Of a stretch of DNA of 64,000 nucleotides, positions 10,564 through 23,610 are shown in pieces. Made by a program: the position numbers and the translations under genes. The stretch lies in the NCBI RefSeq assembly GCF_020360975.1, contig NW_025408670.1, positions 2,666,001 through 2,730,000 on the forward strand, given 5' to 3'. The notes beneath the pieces are model-generated. The model was not told the DNA's origin. It did not search any database and saw nothing but the letters and a program-made list of their open reading frames with translations. Origin of the DNA: Hirsutella rhossiliensis (Eukaryota; Ascomycota; Sordariomycetes; Hypocreales; Ophiocordycipitaceae). Positions within the stretch are counted from its first letter, which is position 1; each line of letters starts with the position of its first letter.

Positions 10564-12528
10564 GGCGACGGGTGGCTGACGAGGCAGTACAGGCGGAAGT
10601 TGACGGCGAGGAGGTGGTGGTGAATTGGGAGAGAGCGTGCGAAGGATGTTTTGCGTGTGAGGCCTGTAGCAATGAATAGCAATGAAAAGCAAAAGACTTT
10701 TTTCTCCCCGAGATTGCGTTTCAGGTGCCGTCCATGGCCGCCGGGGTGAGCAGAGTGGGAGACGAGAGGTGGAGGCGCCGGAACGGAAGAGACGGAGGGC
10801 TCGGGAGGGCGGGCGGCAGGTGTCAAGGTTTGAGGGACGAGGGTTCCGCAGCGAATCAATTGGATTGGAACCGACGGCGGCCAGAAAGGAAGCTCGTTCA
10901 GAAGACACGACAGGCTGGTTCAACGATGACGACGACGACGCCGTTGACAAAAAACGGCCTTGATTCGGGGAAATTGCTCGACTATGGCGCGGGGGTTGGT
11001 GGAAAGCGGGGGAGGGGGGGAAGGGGAGAATCAAATAAAGGAGGGAGAAGATGACGGCGGCGGCGGGAGTGGAAGGCAGCGGAAGGCACTAAAAGACTAA
11101 AACGAGGAGAGAAGACCACGGACGAGGCATAGCACGAGGGTATAGCACGAGCAAGGGAGCCGTCCTCCGGAGGCTGTTTTTTACCTGTGGTGGAATTGGG
11201 CGCGTGTAAGTGGTTCCGATGCGAACGACGGAGCCGTCGCGGGGCGGGCTATGACGCAACCGCCGGGCCTCAAACGCACCCCACACACATCCAGTCGGAT
11301 GGGTAATTAATTAAGTTAATTAGTACAGTGCAGTCAAGGTGTCTAACAAGGTGGTGAGTCTAAATCATGTGCCTACTCCTTCTGTCTCTGGTGTTGCGCA
11401 GGTGTGGGCGCTGCAGAAGACGAAGATCAAAACCGCCCAAGTCGGAGTGCACTGAGAACAAAGTCGGATGAGGGAGCCGAGCTGGCCCACGATGACGGCC
11501 AGACGAATGCTTGACACTGATGCGCATGACGTGGGCATTGAGTCGGGGGCATTGTCTCAATCACTGAGTCGATTCGGGGCAGGCAGTTGTATGCATTTAT
11601 TTCGCATGCTCCATTACGCCCATGCCGGCCGGCGCTGGTCTCCATGCAAAGCTGGACCTGCATTCGACCCCAAGAATGAATTCAAGGCCTCGCCGTGGAG
11701 ACGCATTACTGTGCCCATGTCCCCCCCACCATACGCACTTGGACTCTTTTGATGCTGTTGTTTAGTAGTCGAATTGATGAAGAATCAAGAGTCCTTGTCT
11801 TCTACAGCGCATTATAGCCAAGGCAAGGGGGGGGACAAGGGCGCTGGTACCTGCTGTAGGCTCTCCATTAGGTACTGCGCGGGGACTTGCCGGGGCTGGT
11901 ATGCTGCCACTCCGCTACGCGCATCCCATACCGGCCACGGCACGCACCTGCGTTCATTGGATTCGTACAGTGCTCTGGTACTGCTGCTGTGCTGGCTGAC
12001 GGCTCGGTACCTGCCTTCCATGCCTAACTAGTACCTAGCAGGCGGTACTGCCTAAGTATCTAGTAGACGACGCGCCCTCCTTCCCACCACCCTGATTGAC
12101 GCGTCTTTGATTTCGTGTGGTGGTTGGCAGGCGCTGTAGTAATCCGCCACAGCGCCGGGCGCTAGTGACAGATTGTACTGTACAGTGAGTGAGCGGGCGG
12201 GGCTCAGCCCGTACCTCAGCAGTACCGAGTAGATTCCCCACCCCTTCCATGGCGCCAGCCGCACCCGCGGCCCCTATGCGTCCTCGAGTCAGATCCTCAA
12301 CCATCCTTACCGCTGACGATCTCATCGTCGTCGTGTCTAGCCAGACCTCGTCTCGTCGGCCGACCCGCCTCGCTCCAGCCTCGAAAAGCCTCTCTCCTCT
12401 GCGCTCACCACAGCCGACGCCCCTTCCCGCCTCCTCTCCTTCACGCGTCCCGTTCCCTCGAGCGAACCAAGAGCACGAGGAAAACATACCGAGCAGAGCA
12501 CCGCCATGCGGCGCCGCTGACCGCAGAC
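10564..12528. other. Divergent promoter region between PKA and Rab GAP genes
   Basis: Holds the upstream regions of the minus-strand kinase and the plus-strand Rab GAP gene. It includes an AT-rich patch (TAATTAATTAAGTTAATTAG near 11304-11323), a G-run near 11827, and a TACTGTAC palindrome-like motif at 12176-12183. Small open frames show no domains. Confidence 0.5.
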
Positions 12529-15500
12529 ATGTTCTCCAACCTGACGAACATCGTGCACAAGGCCCAGCAGCTCATTGACCCCACCCAGGGCCTCAATCTC
12601 TCCAGCTCCGACCGCAACCCTTCCAAGGCCTCCCTCTTCCGGAGCCAGTTCCGCCTGCCCGCCTCCCAGACGCCCCTGTGCGAGATCAACGCAGAGCTCA
12701 CCATCCCGCCCTCCAACGCCACCCGCGGCGACAGGGACCGCCATCGAGGATGGCACTACGCCGGCAAGCTTCACCTGTCCGAGGCCTACATGTGCTTCTC
12801 CACCACGCCCACCAGCTTCCTCCAGTCGGCCAGCACCTCGACCTCGTCCGCCTTCACCGGCCAGACCCACGGCGCCGGGCCCAGTGGCAATGGCTTCACC
12901 TTTCCCCTCTGTGCCATCCGAAAGGTCGAGAGGCTCAACAGCCAAAACTTTCAGGTGAGCTGCGCATGACTCCGCCAGAGGAAAAAAAGACTCGTCGAGC
13001 TGACTGCCGCCTGCCCAGTTCGCCCTGGCCATCACCACCTGGAACGGCCTCCTCACCGAAAACTTCAAGGACAAGGAGGCCACCAAAGACGCCAAAGACG
13101 CCAAAGACTCGCGAGACCAGCGCATCACCATCCACCTGGCCGGCTCCCGACCTGCCTGCGAGAGGTTCTGTGACGGCCTCAAGCGGGGCCTGCGCGCCGG
13201 CGTCGGCAATGTCGCCAAGCTGCGCAGGGTCGTCGCCGAGTGCTACTCCGAGCACCTCCTCCGCCCAGAGGACAAGAAGACGGCGAGCCCTCCCGACGCC
13301 GGCCTCGGCATGGTCTTTCGATATCCCGGCGACCCCAAGAAGCTGCGGGACCGCGCCAAGATGCGCCTCTGGGCCGAGTACCTGCGCGACAACGGCCGAA
13401 ACGCCACCCTGATGCGCCAGCCCACCTTCCACAAGCTCATCCGCGTCGGCCTGCCCAACCGCCTCCGAGGCGAGATATGGGAGCTCACCTCGGGCTCCGT
13501 CTACCTGCGCCTCGAGAACCCGACCCTGTACGCCGACACCCTGGCCAAGTTCGACGGCCAGGAGTCGCTCGCCATCGACGAGATCGAAAAGGATCTGAAC
13601 CGAAGCCTGCCAGAGTACCCCGGCTTCCAGAGCGAGGAGGGCATTGGCAGGCTGCGCCGCGTCCTCACCGCCTACAGCTGGGTCGACGCCGACGTTGGCT
13701 ACTGCCAGGCCATGAACATTGTCGTCGCCGCCCTGCTCATCTACATGTCAGAGTCCCAGGCCTTTTTCCTGCTCTCCGCCCTGTGCGATCGCCTGGTGCC
13801 CGGGTACTACTCCACCACCATGTACGGCACCCTGCTCGATCAAAAAGTCTTTGAGTCCCTGGTCGAGAGGACCATGCCCATTCTCTGGGAGCACCTCGTC
13901 AAGAGCGACGTCCAGCTGTCCGTCGTGTCCCTGCCCTGGTTTCTCTCGCTCTACATCAACTCGATGCCCCTCATCTTCGCCTTCCGTGTCTTGGACGTCT
14001 TCTTCGTTGAGGGCCCCAAGGTCTTGTTTCAAGTAGGCCTCGCCATCCTGCGCATAAACGGCGAGGAGCTGCTGGACGCGGCCGACGACGGTGCCTTCAT
14101 TTCGGTCCTCAAGTCATACTTTGCCCGGCTCGACGAGTCGGCCCATCCCAAGTCGGAGAACCCCAAGCTCCGCGCCGTCACCCGCTTCCAGGAGCTCATG
14201 GTTGTGGCCTTCAAGGAGTTCTCGGGAATCACCCACAGCAGCATCACGGAGCTGCGGCTGAAGAAGAAGGATGCGGTTCTCAGTAACATTGAGAACTTTG
14301 CCAAGAGGACGGCCATTCGCAACCTGGGGCCGGACAGCAAGCTGCTGGGCCCGGACGAGCTGGGGGCGCTGTACGATCGCTTCTACAGCGTGCTCTACGA
14401 GCGACAGCAGAGGGAGCAGATGGTTCAAGAGGAGCTGCAGCGGCGGGCCAAGTCGAGCAGGATGCGGGCCTCTGAGATTTTCGCGCCCACGCCGCAAAAT
14501 CAGGTCGAAAAGGGCCGCGTCGCGCTCGGCTCGAGCACGAGCCTCATGGACTACGACGCTTTCCGGGAGTTCCTGGCGGGCATGTCGCGATGGGCCATCT
14601 CCGACTCCCCCAACCACTCGAGGCGGCAGACGGGCACGGACACGGACAAGTTTGGCAAGTTCAACAGCGCTAGGAGGGCTCAAGATCTGACGTCGCCGTG
14701 GGGAGCCGGGCCAGAGCCCGCCGAGCATGATTTCCTGCAGCGGCTGTACAAGAAATGGGACGTCGACGGGAACTCGGCACTGACCCTGCAGAACGTCGTC
14801 ACGGGTCTGGCGGGCATCAAGGGGAAACACGACATCATGGGCACAATCACCTACTTTTTCGAGCTCTACGACGACGACGGCGATGGCAGGGTAGACCGAG
14901 AGGGGATCCTGCGGATATCCGAGGCGCTCCTGTTCCTGTCAAGACGCGGCCTAGAGGGTACCCTGAGCTCCAACGCCTCCAGCACAGCCCTGAATGGGGA
15001 CACGGGCAGTGGCCAGGAGTCTCAGGGCAGCCTCCCTGCTAGCGCGCCGGCAAACGAGCGGTTCCTGGGCAGCGTGAGCGCCTTTATTCGACGGTGCTTC
15101 GAGTACGCCGACGCAGATCATCCTCAGAACAAGGCCAGCGGGGAAGACACGTCGTCGATGTCCCAAGGGGGGGCCGCCGACTCGAGCGCCTTCGCCATCG
15201 GGGACGACGAGGACGACGAAGACTTGCTCGAGCTCGAGGCGCCCTCGGACTCTCCCGCGAAAGCAAAGGAGGCCAAGGAAACGTCTCCGGACCCGGATGA
15301 CACGGCCCCCGCTACAGGAAGCGGCGCTACCTCCCGACGCAGGGTGTCCAAGGCAAAGTCTGAAGCTGCCAATGCCGCCCTGGACCCGGCTCATCCCCTT
15401 CACATCACCCTGCCGACCTTTAGAATGGTGGTGCTGGCCGATGAGCTGCTCGAGCAGTTCTTTGAGTCGTCTTTCCCGGCATCGTTCCACGTGGTGGAGG

Positions 15501-16000
15501 GAGTGAGGAGTGCTGCGGCGACACCGTCAACGCAGTCTTTGACGACGTTCTCGAGCCTGGGCTTCGGCGCCAGGTCACCGGTGCCGATGCAGCCGGGCCC
15601 GCCGGGAGGGGGTCGCGGCCTGCGCGGCGTGCTGGACAACATCGTCACGGACGGCATGCGGGTGGCGACGGAGGTGCGCAGGCGCATGGAGGAAGCCCAG
15701 AAGGAGCTGGAGAAGAACGCGCTGCCCGACCAGCGACAAGACGACGACGACGAAGACGACGACGACATTGGCGTCGCGGTGGGGGCTCGCAAGGGTCCCG
15801 GCGGCGGCAGTCAGGACATTGAGCGGCGGTCTGTCAAGAGCACGGATCGCGACCTGCTCGACGGCCTGGACGCAGAGGCCGGGGCGCCGTCCAAGGACGA
15901 GGAGCAGAACCTGATGGACATGGACCCGGCCGAGGGGAAGCGCCCGGCCGAGGCGTCGGCCTCGTTGTCGGGAACGGGCGTGGTGGAGTTTGAGGGATGA
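12529..16000 (+). CDS. gyp2: GRAM-TBC-EF-hand Rab GTPase-activating protein (Gyp2/Mdr1-like)
   Basis: Stimulates GTP hydrolysis by Rab GTPases in membrane traffic. Exons 12529-12954 and 13019-16000 (64-base intron, GTGAGC to CCCAG) give 1135 residues. In order: a GRAM domain (about 40-170) split by the intron; a TBC domain beginning near GLPNRLRGEIW (about 285), with the Arg finger in IEKDLNR (about 332-338) and the Gln finger in VGYCQAMN (about 370); and an EF-hand-like pair, DVDGNSALTLQ (about 724) and DDDGDGRVDREG (about 761). After that come acidic, Ser-rich low-complexity linkers. Both catalytic fingers are intact, so it should be active. The architecture matches vertebrate TBC1D8/9 and yeast Gyp2. 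Downstream gene is 585 bases away on the same strand. No oddities beyond long Asp/Glu-rich tails. Confidence 0.92.
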
Positions 16001-16584
16001 GCAGACAAGGGGAGATGGGTCATGGGCCGCAGCAAATGGCAAGCTGCGGATGCCTGTGTGATGACGGGAGCGGCGTCATGCGGCAGACATGTTGTTTATC
16101 GGCTCTTCTGGGAGCAAGAGAGGGAGAGGGAGATGGGCGGGCGCAAAGGTTGCGTTGGGGGGAGGGGGATTTATAGGTTGAAGGCATCATGGGAGTGTTT
16201 AGGGAATTAACTGATGAATTGGGCCATGGACATCATTGTCTTGCGCGCTGTGTGCACGTGGCAATCGGATGCTTGGCCGGCAATTCAAGTCTCTCTGTAT
16301 GTCCTTTGCCATCAGGGACTTGGGCGAGAGTGGTTGTGCTGCGAGTCGTGCCCGGGATACGCATGAGTGTTGGGCGGTTTCATTTACGTACTGTACGTTG
16401 AGCCGAGGGCAACACCTCTGCGGTTAGAGCATTGGAGCTTCCCCTGTGCCCCTCCTCCGGATGTGACGCAAAGTAGGTACACGGTTGCATCACCTCGCAT
16501 GTCCCAGCGGGCTCCAGCAATCATCACCGACAGCCACGACTTGACGCTGTCCCAATCCTAGTTTTCCCTCTCGAGCTGCCGACA
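16001..16584 (+). other. Intergenic, 3' flank of Rab GAP and promoter of SDR
   Basis: Contains a GTACTGTAC motif at 16388-16396 within the SDR promoter. No gene seen. Confidence 0.5.
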
Positions 16585-17567
16585 ATGTCTTCGGTTCTGA
16601 TTGTGGGTGCTACGAGGGGCCTGGGGGCAAGCCTGGCCAAGCAGTACGCCGCCCGTGCCGGCGCCGCCGTGTACGGCACGACGCGGTCCCAGAGCGTGCC
16701 CCCTGGCTTCCCCCCGCAGGTCAAATGGCTGCCCGGCATCGACCTCATGGACGCGGGCGTGGGCGAAGCTCTCGTCAAGCAGCTGGGCGACGCGAAGCCG
16801 CTGTCTGCCGTTGTGCGTGTCAACTCCTTCCGGTTTCAACCTCGACGTCACTTTTAATGGCTGACCCCCCAGTGGCAGATCATCACGGCGGGCCACTTCA
16901 CGACCGAGGACCTGACGGCCGACAAGGGCCCCAACTGGGAGGAGGAGCAGCGCATGTACACGACCAGCTCCATCGCGCCCGTCTTCATCGTGCACCGGCT
17001 CGTGGGTGCGGGGCTCGTGCACAGCGGCTCGCGCATCGTCCTGGTGTCGTCCGAGGCCGGCAGCATCGCCCTGCGGCACGCCAAGGAAGGCGGCGGCAAC
17101 TACGCGCACCACGCCAGCAAGGCGGCGCTCAACATGGTGGGCAAGCTGCTCAGCCTGGACCTCGGGGACAAGGGCGTCGTCGTCAGCATCGTGCACCCGG
17201 GGTTCATGCGCACCGACATGACCAGGGGGGTCGGCTTTGATCAGTACTGGGACGCAGGCGGAGGTGAGTTCGGGCCCCGGGTTCAGCAGCAGCATGGGCT
17301 AATGGCATGGTGAACAACAGCGGTCACCCCCGACGAGGCGGCGACGAGCTTGATGGCGTGGACCGACGAGCTGGACATGTCCAAGACCGGCGAGTACTGG
17401 GCTCCCAGGGGGCCAGGTGCGTGTTGCCCTGCCCCGGACAGCCATTCGTCCCGGCCAAGTTTACGGTTGACCTCGTTGCTAATGGCTCGTGATCAACAGG
17501 CGATATTGGGACGGCGGAGGCGGTTCTCGGACAGGGACTTGGCACTCCGCTGCATTTACCTTGGTGA
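16585..17567 (+). CDS. Short-chain dehydrogenase/reductase, C-factor-like subgroup
   Basis: NAD(P)-dependent oxidoreductase fold; substrate unknown. Four exons, 16585-16812, 16879-17263, 17321-17416 and 17500-17567, give 258 residues and end in HLPW, as many fungal relatives do. An alternative acceptor six bases earlier (exon 2 at 16873) would add Trp-Gln. The cofactor loop GATRGLG is at residues 8-14. The catalytic region reads NYAHHASKAALN: Lys157 is present, but the residue four before it is His153, and the nearest Tyr (151) is six before the Lys. A classical SDR would have Tyr at Lys-4. The family helix NMVGKLLSLDL and the HPGFMRTDM segment are normal. The gene stands alone with no biosynthetic neighbours, so no pathway can be inferred. 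Confidence 0.88.
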
Positions 17568-20186
17568 TGGGTAATTAGAAGCCGTCTTGTTGCTCGCCGT
17601 GGCTTCTGCTCACTCGTCTTGGTCCGTCGTCGAGTGTCGTTCGAACTGACCAGCGTCTGCGGAACTTGAGGCTGTCTTGACGTGCCTCCCCCACACTCGG
17701 AGTCGCAGTCGTAGTGAAGGCTGGAATGGAGATGCTCGAGATAACGGGCTCTCGCTAGACAGATGAAGCTAAAGGCGGTAGATGGCGGCCCCCTTTCATA
17801 TTGCCATGCTTTCCAGGCCGGGCGGGTGAGACAGCATGGGCAGGTGGCTTGGCTGGAATTCGACAGCATGTCTCGTGCCAGACACGGCATTATACATTCG
17901 TGCTCGCACCGCATAACTGGGCGAAACCGTTGAAATCGACAATAACGAGAGCGGGGCGGTGGATGGGAGAGCCGCCCGCATTCCAGGGTCTCTTGTCATC
18001 CATGCTGCAGCAGCCTGCGCACAATACGATGCATGTACGTGCGCGAGGATGCCCGGGCATGCACGTGTATTGATATTGCTTCCTCCCGCCGTCTGCCAGC
18101 GAGCGGGTCGCGGGTCGGACGTTCTCGTGTTGGGGAATGAATTGATTACGCGAGGGGGCCACTTAGAGACGATTGGTTTCGTCATTGATTTTCCACGGCT
18201 GTTTTGGCGTGATGCCGTGCTTGATGCTGTGCGTGATGCCGTGCAATCGTCCTTTTCTGGTTGTCTTTCGAGGTGATGGGCCGAGGAAGCGTTGTTGACA
18301 CTGTGTTTACTGGTAGTAGCTTGAGGCCCGTCGGGGTGTGATGAGCTGAACCGGTGCCGGGCACTAATAATTGTTCCCTGGGCCATTGAACCGGCACCTG
18401 ACTTCCCCTCGTGACTTGTCGGGCTCCACTCTCTCAGCGCGCACGCACGGCGCGTAGCCGCACAGGCACATGCTCAAGCTACTACAGTAGAGGCATGTCA
18501 CTGCGGAGGGGCCCTGTAGTCTTGTACATACTGTACAAACTGACTTTGGCTGTCGCGTTTGGCGTGACATGCAGGGGACGTCATGAGCGGGCCAACATTG
18601 GGGGGCACAACGTCACTGACTTTACCTCTACGGAGTAGTATCGGCTCTGGCCTCGCACTTGGAGCCCGGAAAAGGCTTGAATTGCCCGGAACTGGTGGAC
18701 GGGAAGAAGGGAAAACAGGGGAGAGATTGGCGCAGAGTCCGGTGCTCAAGGTACCTCGGTCAGCCTTCCCGTAGTGCTACCTCTGTAACTACTGTACCTG
18801 CAATTACGGCCTGCCTGTGGCCCCGGGGATTACAGCGAGGGTGCATCGCTATAGGCGGCTCGCTCGGTTCTCTGAATAGCGCCAAAACGGCAGCTGAGCG
18901 TGAGGTTGGGTGTTGGGTGGTTGCTGCCTTCCATCTCCATAGCTTCCTCTTCGGCCGAGTCAATCGCTTGGTACAGTACGTTGGTCGTCGCCCGTAGCTT
19001 CCTCCCGAGCTCGCTCTCACTCTCTTCCTCGGCCTCATCTTCCTCCCTTCCTCCCTCCCTTCAACCTCACTCCCCCCTTTCCCCGCCCTCTCAGAGGCCC
19101 TTGATCGCTCGACTCGCCGCAAAGAACAACAAGCATCTGCTCAACCATCATCATCCATTGCTCCTCCCGGCCTGCAGCCGCCTGTGCCGTCGCCGCAGAC
19201 GAGCAAAACGACACATCGGTTACGCACACAGACAGCCGCCCGTCACCACGCTCGGTTCGTGTCTGCATCGATACTCTGCAGCATCTTTGTCGCCCTCTCC
19301 TCGCCGTCTTCGATATCTGTCCCCCGCTTTCTCGACAGAGGCCGACTTTCACGATACATGCTGTAGGTGCGTTCGGGGCGATCAAGGGGAACAACAACAG
19401 AACAGCATTCAAAGGCGCTCGTTCAGCCCATTCATTGGGTGCACCAACGTGACCTGAGCCCTCCTGTTCCCTCCCCCCCTCCCAGTGCGGGCCCTGGACC
19501 GGGACTGGGTTCATCAAAGGAGCATTATTTCCAACTCCACCGTCCATCCCAATTCGTGGTGGCTCGCTGATGCACTTGGCCCCCCATTCCCACAGGCTTC
19601 ACAATTCAGCAAGAGCCAAGGACTACGACGGGTAGCATGAGACGCTAGACCTCGTCGCCCATACCTCACTCACCCCTTTGTCGTATCATCGACCTCTGGA
19701 CCAAAATTCCGGCTTTGCACGCCTGCCGACTACGGCCCGTCCGTTGCCTCGTTTCCTTTGAAGCCCTCTCCCTCTCTTGCACCGACTGAATCAGAGCGCC
19801 AACGCCCGACAAGACGCACCCGCGGTGGGACAGGCAGAGCGGTGTATTGGCAGCCTCCTGCAGATCGCCAGGCCTTTGTTGTCTGCGCAGCGCAGCGCAG
19901 AATTCCACGTCACAGTCGCAAGGGCCGTGGCCTGCCGATCGACACACCGCGACCCCGTCCCCAGGACGAAGCCCCTTTTTTGGGAGCTGGGGCCTCCGTT
20001 GACTGGCGGTAGCCGCTGCTTGCCCCGCTAGCCCGTCATCGCGGCTGATAGCATCTCCTTGGCTGCTTAGTATGACGCTGGCCTTCTCTCGTTTGCACGT
20101 CCACGACTTTTCATCGCCCTTCTGCAACGGCTGTCAGGCGATCAGCGTCACACTCGTCGTCGCATCCTCGTTTTTGTTGGCCCATC
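17568..20186 (+). other. Long intergenic region and Pal1 leader
   Basis: About 2.6 kb without a supportable gene. Three TACTGTAC/GTACAGTA motifs occur (18529, 18790, 18971) and one TACGGAGTA near 18609. From about 19000 to 20180 the plus strand becomes C/T-rich with many short open frames, which suggests a long 5' leader for Pal1, possibly with leader introns or upstream open frames. A minus-strand frame at 17796-18386 has no recognisable features. Confidence 0.45.
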
Positions 20187-22263
20187 ATGTCCTTCTCGGA
20201 CGCTTCGAACCCAGGTAAGCCCCGCCGCGCGCCACCTTCGTTTTGACTTTCATTCCACACGGCTTGGGTTTCTGCCGCCCGCACCCCCGGCCGCCATCCT
20301 CCCTCCCTCCCTCGTCAACAAGGGAGCACGCACTCGCCTCCAAGCCAGCCAGCCATACCGTCGCCCAACCGCCAAGCACGGCACTCTCGCCATCGGTCCA
20401 CTCATCGGCTACCCTCCTGCTGCATCACTGGCGGGCGGAGATTGTCTTGTTTCATGTTCCTCTCTGCACAACCGCCTGCTTTGTCCTTCTGCATCAACCC
20501 GTCGGCTGATCTTTTCCCGTCGAACAGGGCAACACCCAGCTGGTGCTCAATCCTCCAGCCTCTCCGCCCACCATCTCTCTTCCAACAATCCTTTCCGCAA
20601 CCGTGCTGCCTCGCCCTCGAGCTTGGACGCTGCCCAGACCTCGCCGGCCTCGCCTTTTGATGAGCCTCTTCGCCGGCCTCTGTCGCGCAATCCCTTCTTC
20701 GACCAGACGCTCCCCTCTGCTCAATTGCCCTCGCCCGCCAATATGTCGACTCACTCCAACTCTAGATCTCTGTCGGCCGAGGAGATTTTTGTAAGTCTTG
20801 GTCTCGCATTGCCGCCCTATCACGCCCTCTGCCTGCTCGTCCCCCACGTCGGGCAGCTCGGTCGACGCCATCACGCGTGTCCGCGAGCTGACCGCCATCC
20901 GCCCATAGGATTCTTTGACCCTCGACGACAAGAAGCCTTCTGCCGCCCCTCCCGCCTCGCAGCGTCGTCTGGAGGTGGTCCCCGCTTCTCGTCGGGGAGA
21001 GAACAAGCCGCTCGCCAAACTGCCCAAAGCCAGCCACCGTCCCACGCGGTCGCAGGAGGAGGCCTTGAGGGCCCGGAAGCCTCCCCTGAGCGGCCAACGG
21101 CCCGGCCCGTCGGAATCGCCGCAGCGAAAGCCGCAGCAGCGCCCTCGACGAAACTCGGAGTCCTCCGTCTTGGACCTTAACACGCAGCCCATCACCGCGG
21201 ACGAAATGAAGATGATTGAGGCCAAACGCCTTCGCGATAAGCAGCGCCGCGATCGGGACGGTCGGTCGTCATCGAGCCGCGCCGACGGCAAGGAGAGGAG
21301 CAAGTCTAGGCGCCCGGGCCGTAAATTGGACATCATCGACCAACTCGACGCCACGAGCATCTACGGAACCGGGTGTATGCGCGGCCCTTGGACCTATGCA
21401 GTTACCGTGTGCTGATGATCTTGCTAGTGTTCCACCATGACGGGCCCTTTGACGCCTTGAACCCTCATCGTAACCGCCAGAACAGCCGGCGGGCCCCCAT
21501 GCAGGCCTTCCCCAAAGATTCCCTCAACAACTCGCTGGGCGGTGCGGGTCCCCTCAACCGAAATCCCGATCACGCCGTCTTCATGGGCAACGCCACAGAT
21601 GAGGCGTTCCGAGACTACGCCGGGGGCGTCAAGAACAAGAACGGCTACAACTATCCGGTCCCGTCGGTCGGGGAGGCCGCGATATTCGACCCCATCGCGC
21701 GTGGCTCCGCGGTCCACGGCGACGAGAGCTACGGCTTGGGTACGTCGACCTTCCTGGAGGGTACGCCCGCGGCGAGGACGGCCATTGCTCGACGCGAGGC
21801 GGAGCAGGCCCAGGAGGTTGTCGAAGGTGGCATTCAACGCAAAAAGTCGCTGGCACAACGCATCCGGCACATCAACAAGGGCCAGCGAGAGTTTGCGCCG
21901 TCTGGCAGGATGACGAACCCAGAGGGCACATATACTAGGCTCTCGCCAGACCCTATTCCCTCAGGCACCGTTAGCGCTGGGTCCGAGGCGAACCCCTTCT
22001 TCTCCGAGTTTAGCAAGGGGGACGAGACCATCAGCATCAGGCCTCGAGACGGGACCAGGGCCTCGCACAGCCCTCCGCGGGTGCCTCGTCGGATGTCAGG
22101 TGGAGCTCTCGAGCGAAGAGGTCAGGCCGACGGCACGATGGCCTCGGAAGAGGGCCACGCTAAGCCCTCGGGGCTTTTGGGCCGAATGAAGAGCCTGAAA
22201 GGCGGCAGAAGACCCCGAACTTCGGAGCACGCCCAGATGCAGACGTCTGGCGTGACCATGTAA
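20187..22263 (+). CDS. pal1: Pal1 cell-morphology protein
   Basis: Pal1 family membrane-associated protein. In fission yeast it marks growing tips and the division site and supports cylindrical shape; in budding yeast relatives sit at endocytic patches. Exons 20187-20214, 20528-20790, 20909-21374 and 21428-22263 give 530 residues. The first exon encodes only nine residues and a third of the tenth. Key motifs are SSNNPFRN near the N-terminus, then a basic stretch around ITADEMKMIEAKRLRD, and the family core DIIDQLDATSIYGTG joined through a GTATGC intron to LFHHDGPFDALNPHRNR (about 253-269). The rest is Ser/Pro/Arg-rich and probably disordered. The GTATGC donor at 21375 is needed to keep the core in phase. 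Length and motif order are normal for Pezizomycotina. Confidence 0.92.
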
Positions 22264-22919
22264 GGCGGCGACGAGGTGTAAGTATAGAGGGGTCAACGAC
22301 GACGAGCAGCGCGTTGGAGCTGGTCTGGCGACGTCGAGCAAGACAATGTTGGCATCGAGAGGACAGGGGATTCAAGGACGCGCGAGCCCCATAAGTCTCA
22401 CGGGAAACGGGAGTACTTGGGGTGGATTCGGCACGGCCACAAGCTGGCAGCCAGGAAGGGTCGGCTTTTCAAGAAGGGCCACTCTCAGACAGGCGGATAG
22501 AAGGCGAGGTGGTAATTGGACGGGCATTACTGGCGGCTCGCGCGACGATGGGTCCGCAGAGGGGGTTCCAGTTCATGTTCAATACTTTTTGGGATGGTAG
22601 GACGGGAGACGAGAAGAGCCGAATTTCTGACGTTGCGCACTGAGGTCTGACGAGGGCGAAGATGGCCTTTCTTTCATTTTGCCGGACAAACCCTAGGCAG
22701 ATTGTTACGAATACATTACATTTCTTATCTCAGAAGCTGGGTCGGGAGCAAGCGCCGGTGAAGTTTAGATGTGCAAGTTGGTACTTTTTGTCGGCGGACT
22801 CGCAACCACGGTTGCGTGCCTTTTGCACGACACGGCGAGACTTTTGACTTGCCACGCGATAAAGCCTGACCAGGGCACGTGCCGGCCAACAGGCGACGAA
22901 ACGAGCCTCTCGCGCGGCC
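22264..22919 (+). other. Intergenic between Pal1 and the RecA-fold gene
   Basis: Short tandem gap holding the Pal1 3' flank and the next promoter. No gene seen. Confidence 0.5.
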
Positions 22920-23571
22920 ATGGAAGCAAAACCGTCACGGGCAGACGCGCCGCGCTCCTCTCTTGAGCCGGTGCCGGCGTCGGTGCTGGCGGCGAGGGAG
23001 GCTGCGCGCCGGAACGGCCTGAGGGCTCGGGGGCCCTGCCGCAGCGGGTGCCGCGAGCTGGACGAGTACGTGCTCATGGACGGAGGGTTCGAGAGGGGGA
23101 GCGTGGTCGGGGTGAGTGCCGAGGAGGAGGAGGGGTTTGGACTTGTGGTATGCTGAGCCCGCTTCCTTTCTTTCCCTGACCCGACGAAGAAGACGAAGGG
23201 CCTGCTCGCATTGCCACACCGTGCTGACCAAGGCGATGGTCTACACCCAGCTGGGGCTGCAGGTGGTGACCCGATGGCTCTGCCACGACGACGACGTCGA
23301 CGGAAGGGTGCTCATGGTGACGCCCAGGCCGGCGGGCCCGCTGCTCGGGGCGCTGCGCGAGGGCATCGAGGCCGAGGTGGCGGCGGCCGGCGGCGACGGC
23401 GCCCGGGCGCGGGCGTGCCTGGACCGCGTGATGCTGTCGTGCGTCTTTGACATTGCCGGGCTGGGCGAGGTGCTGGCTGAGCTGGACGCGGCGGGGGGGC
23501 AGCTGGGGCCGGCGGCTGGGGGGGGGGAGGGGACGGCGAGGACGGCGCGCTCGGAGATTGCGGACAGCCAG

Positions 23572-23610
<39 letters not shown>

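Noticed and set aside
16585..17567. Secondary-metabolite cluster around the SDR
   Set aside because: No polyketide synthase, NRPS, terpene cyclase, P450 or transporter nearby.
17796..18386. 196-codon minus-strand frame
   Set aside because: Ser/Arg/Thr-rich without domains, in a promoter-like gap.
23148..23250. Frameshift in the RecA-fold gene
   Set aside because: Explained by an intron with donor at 23148 and acceptor at 23250.
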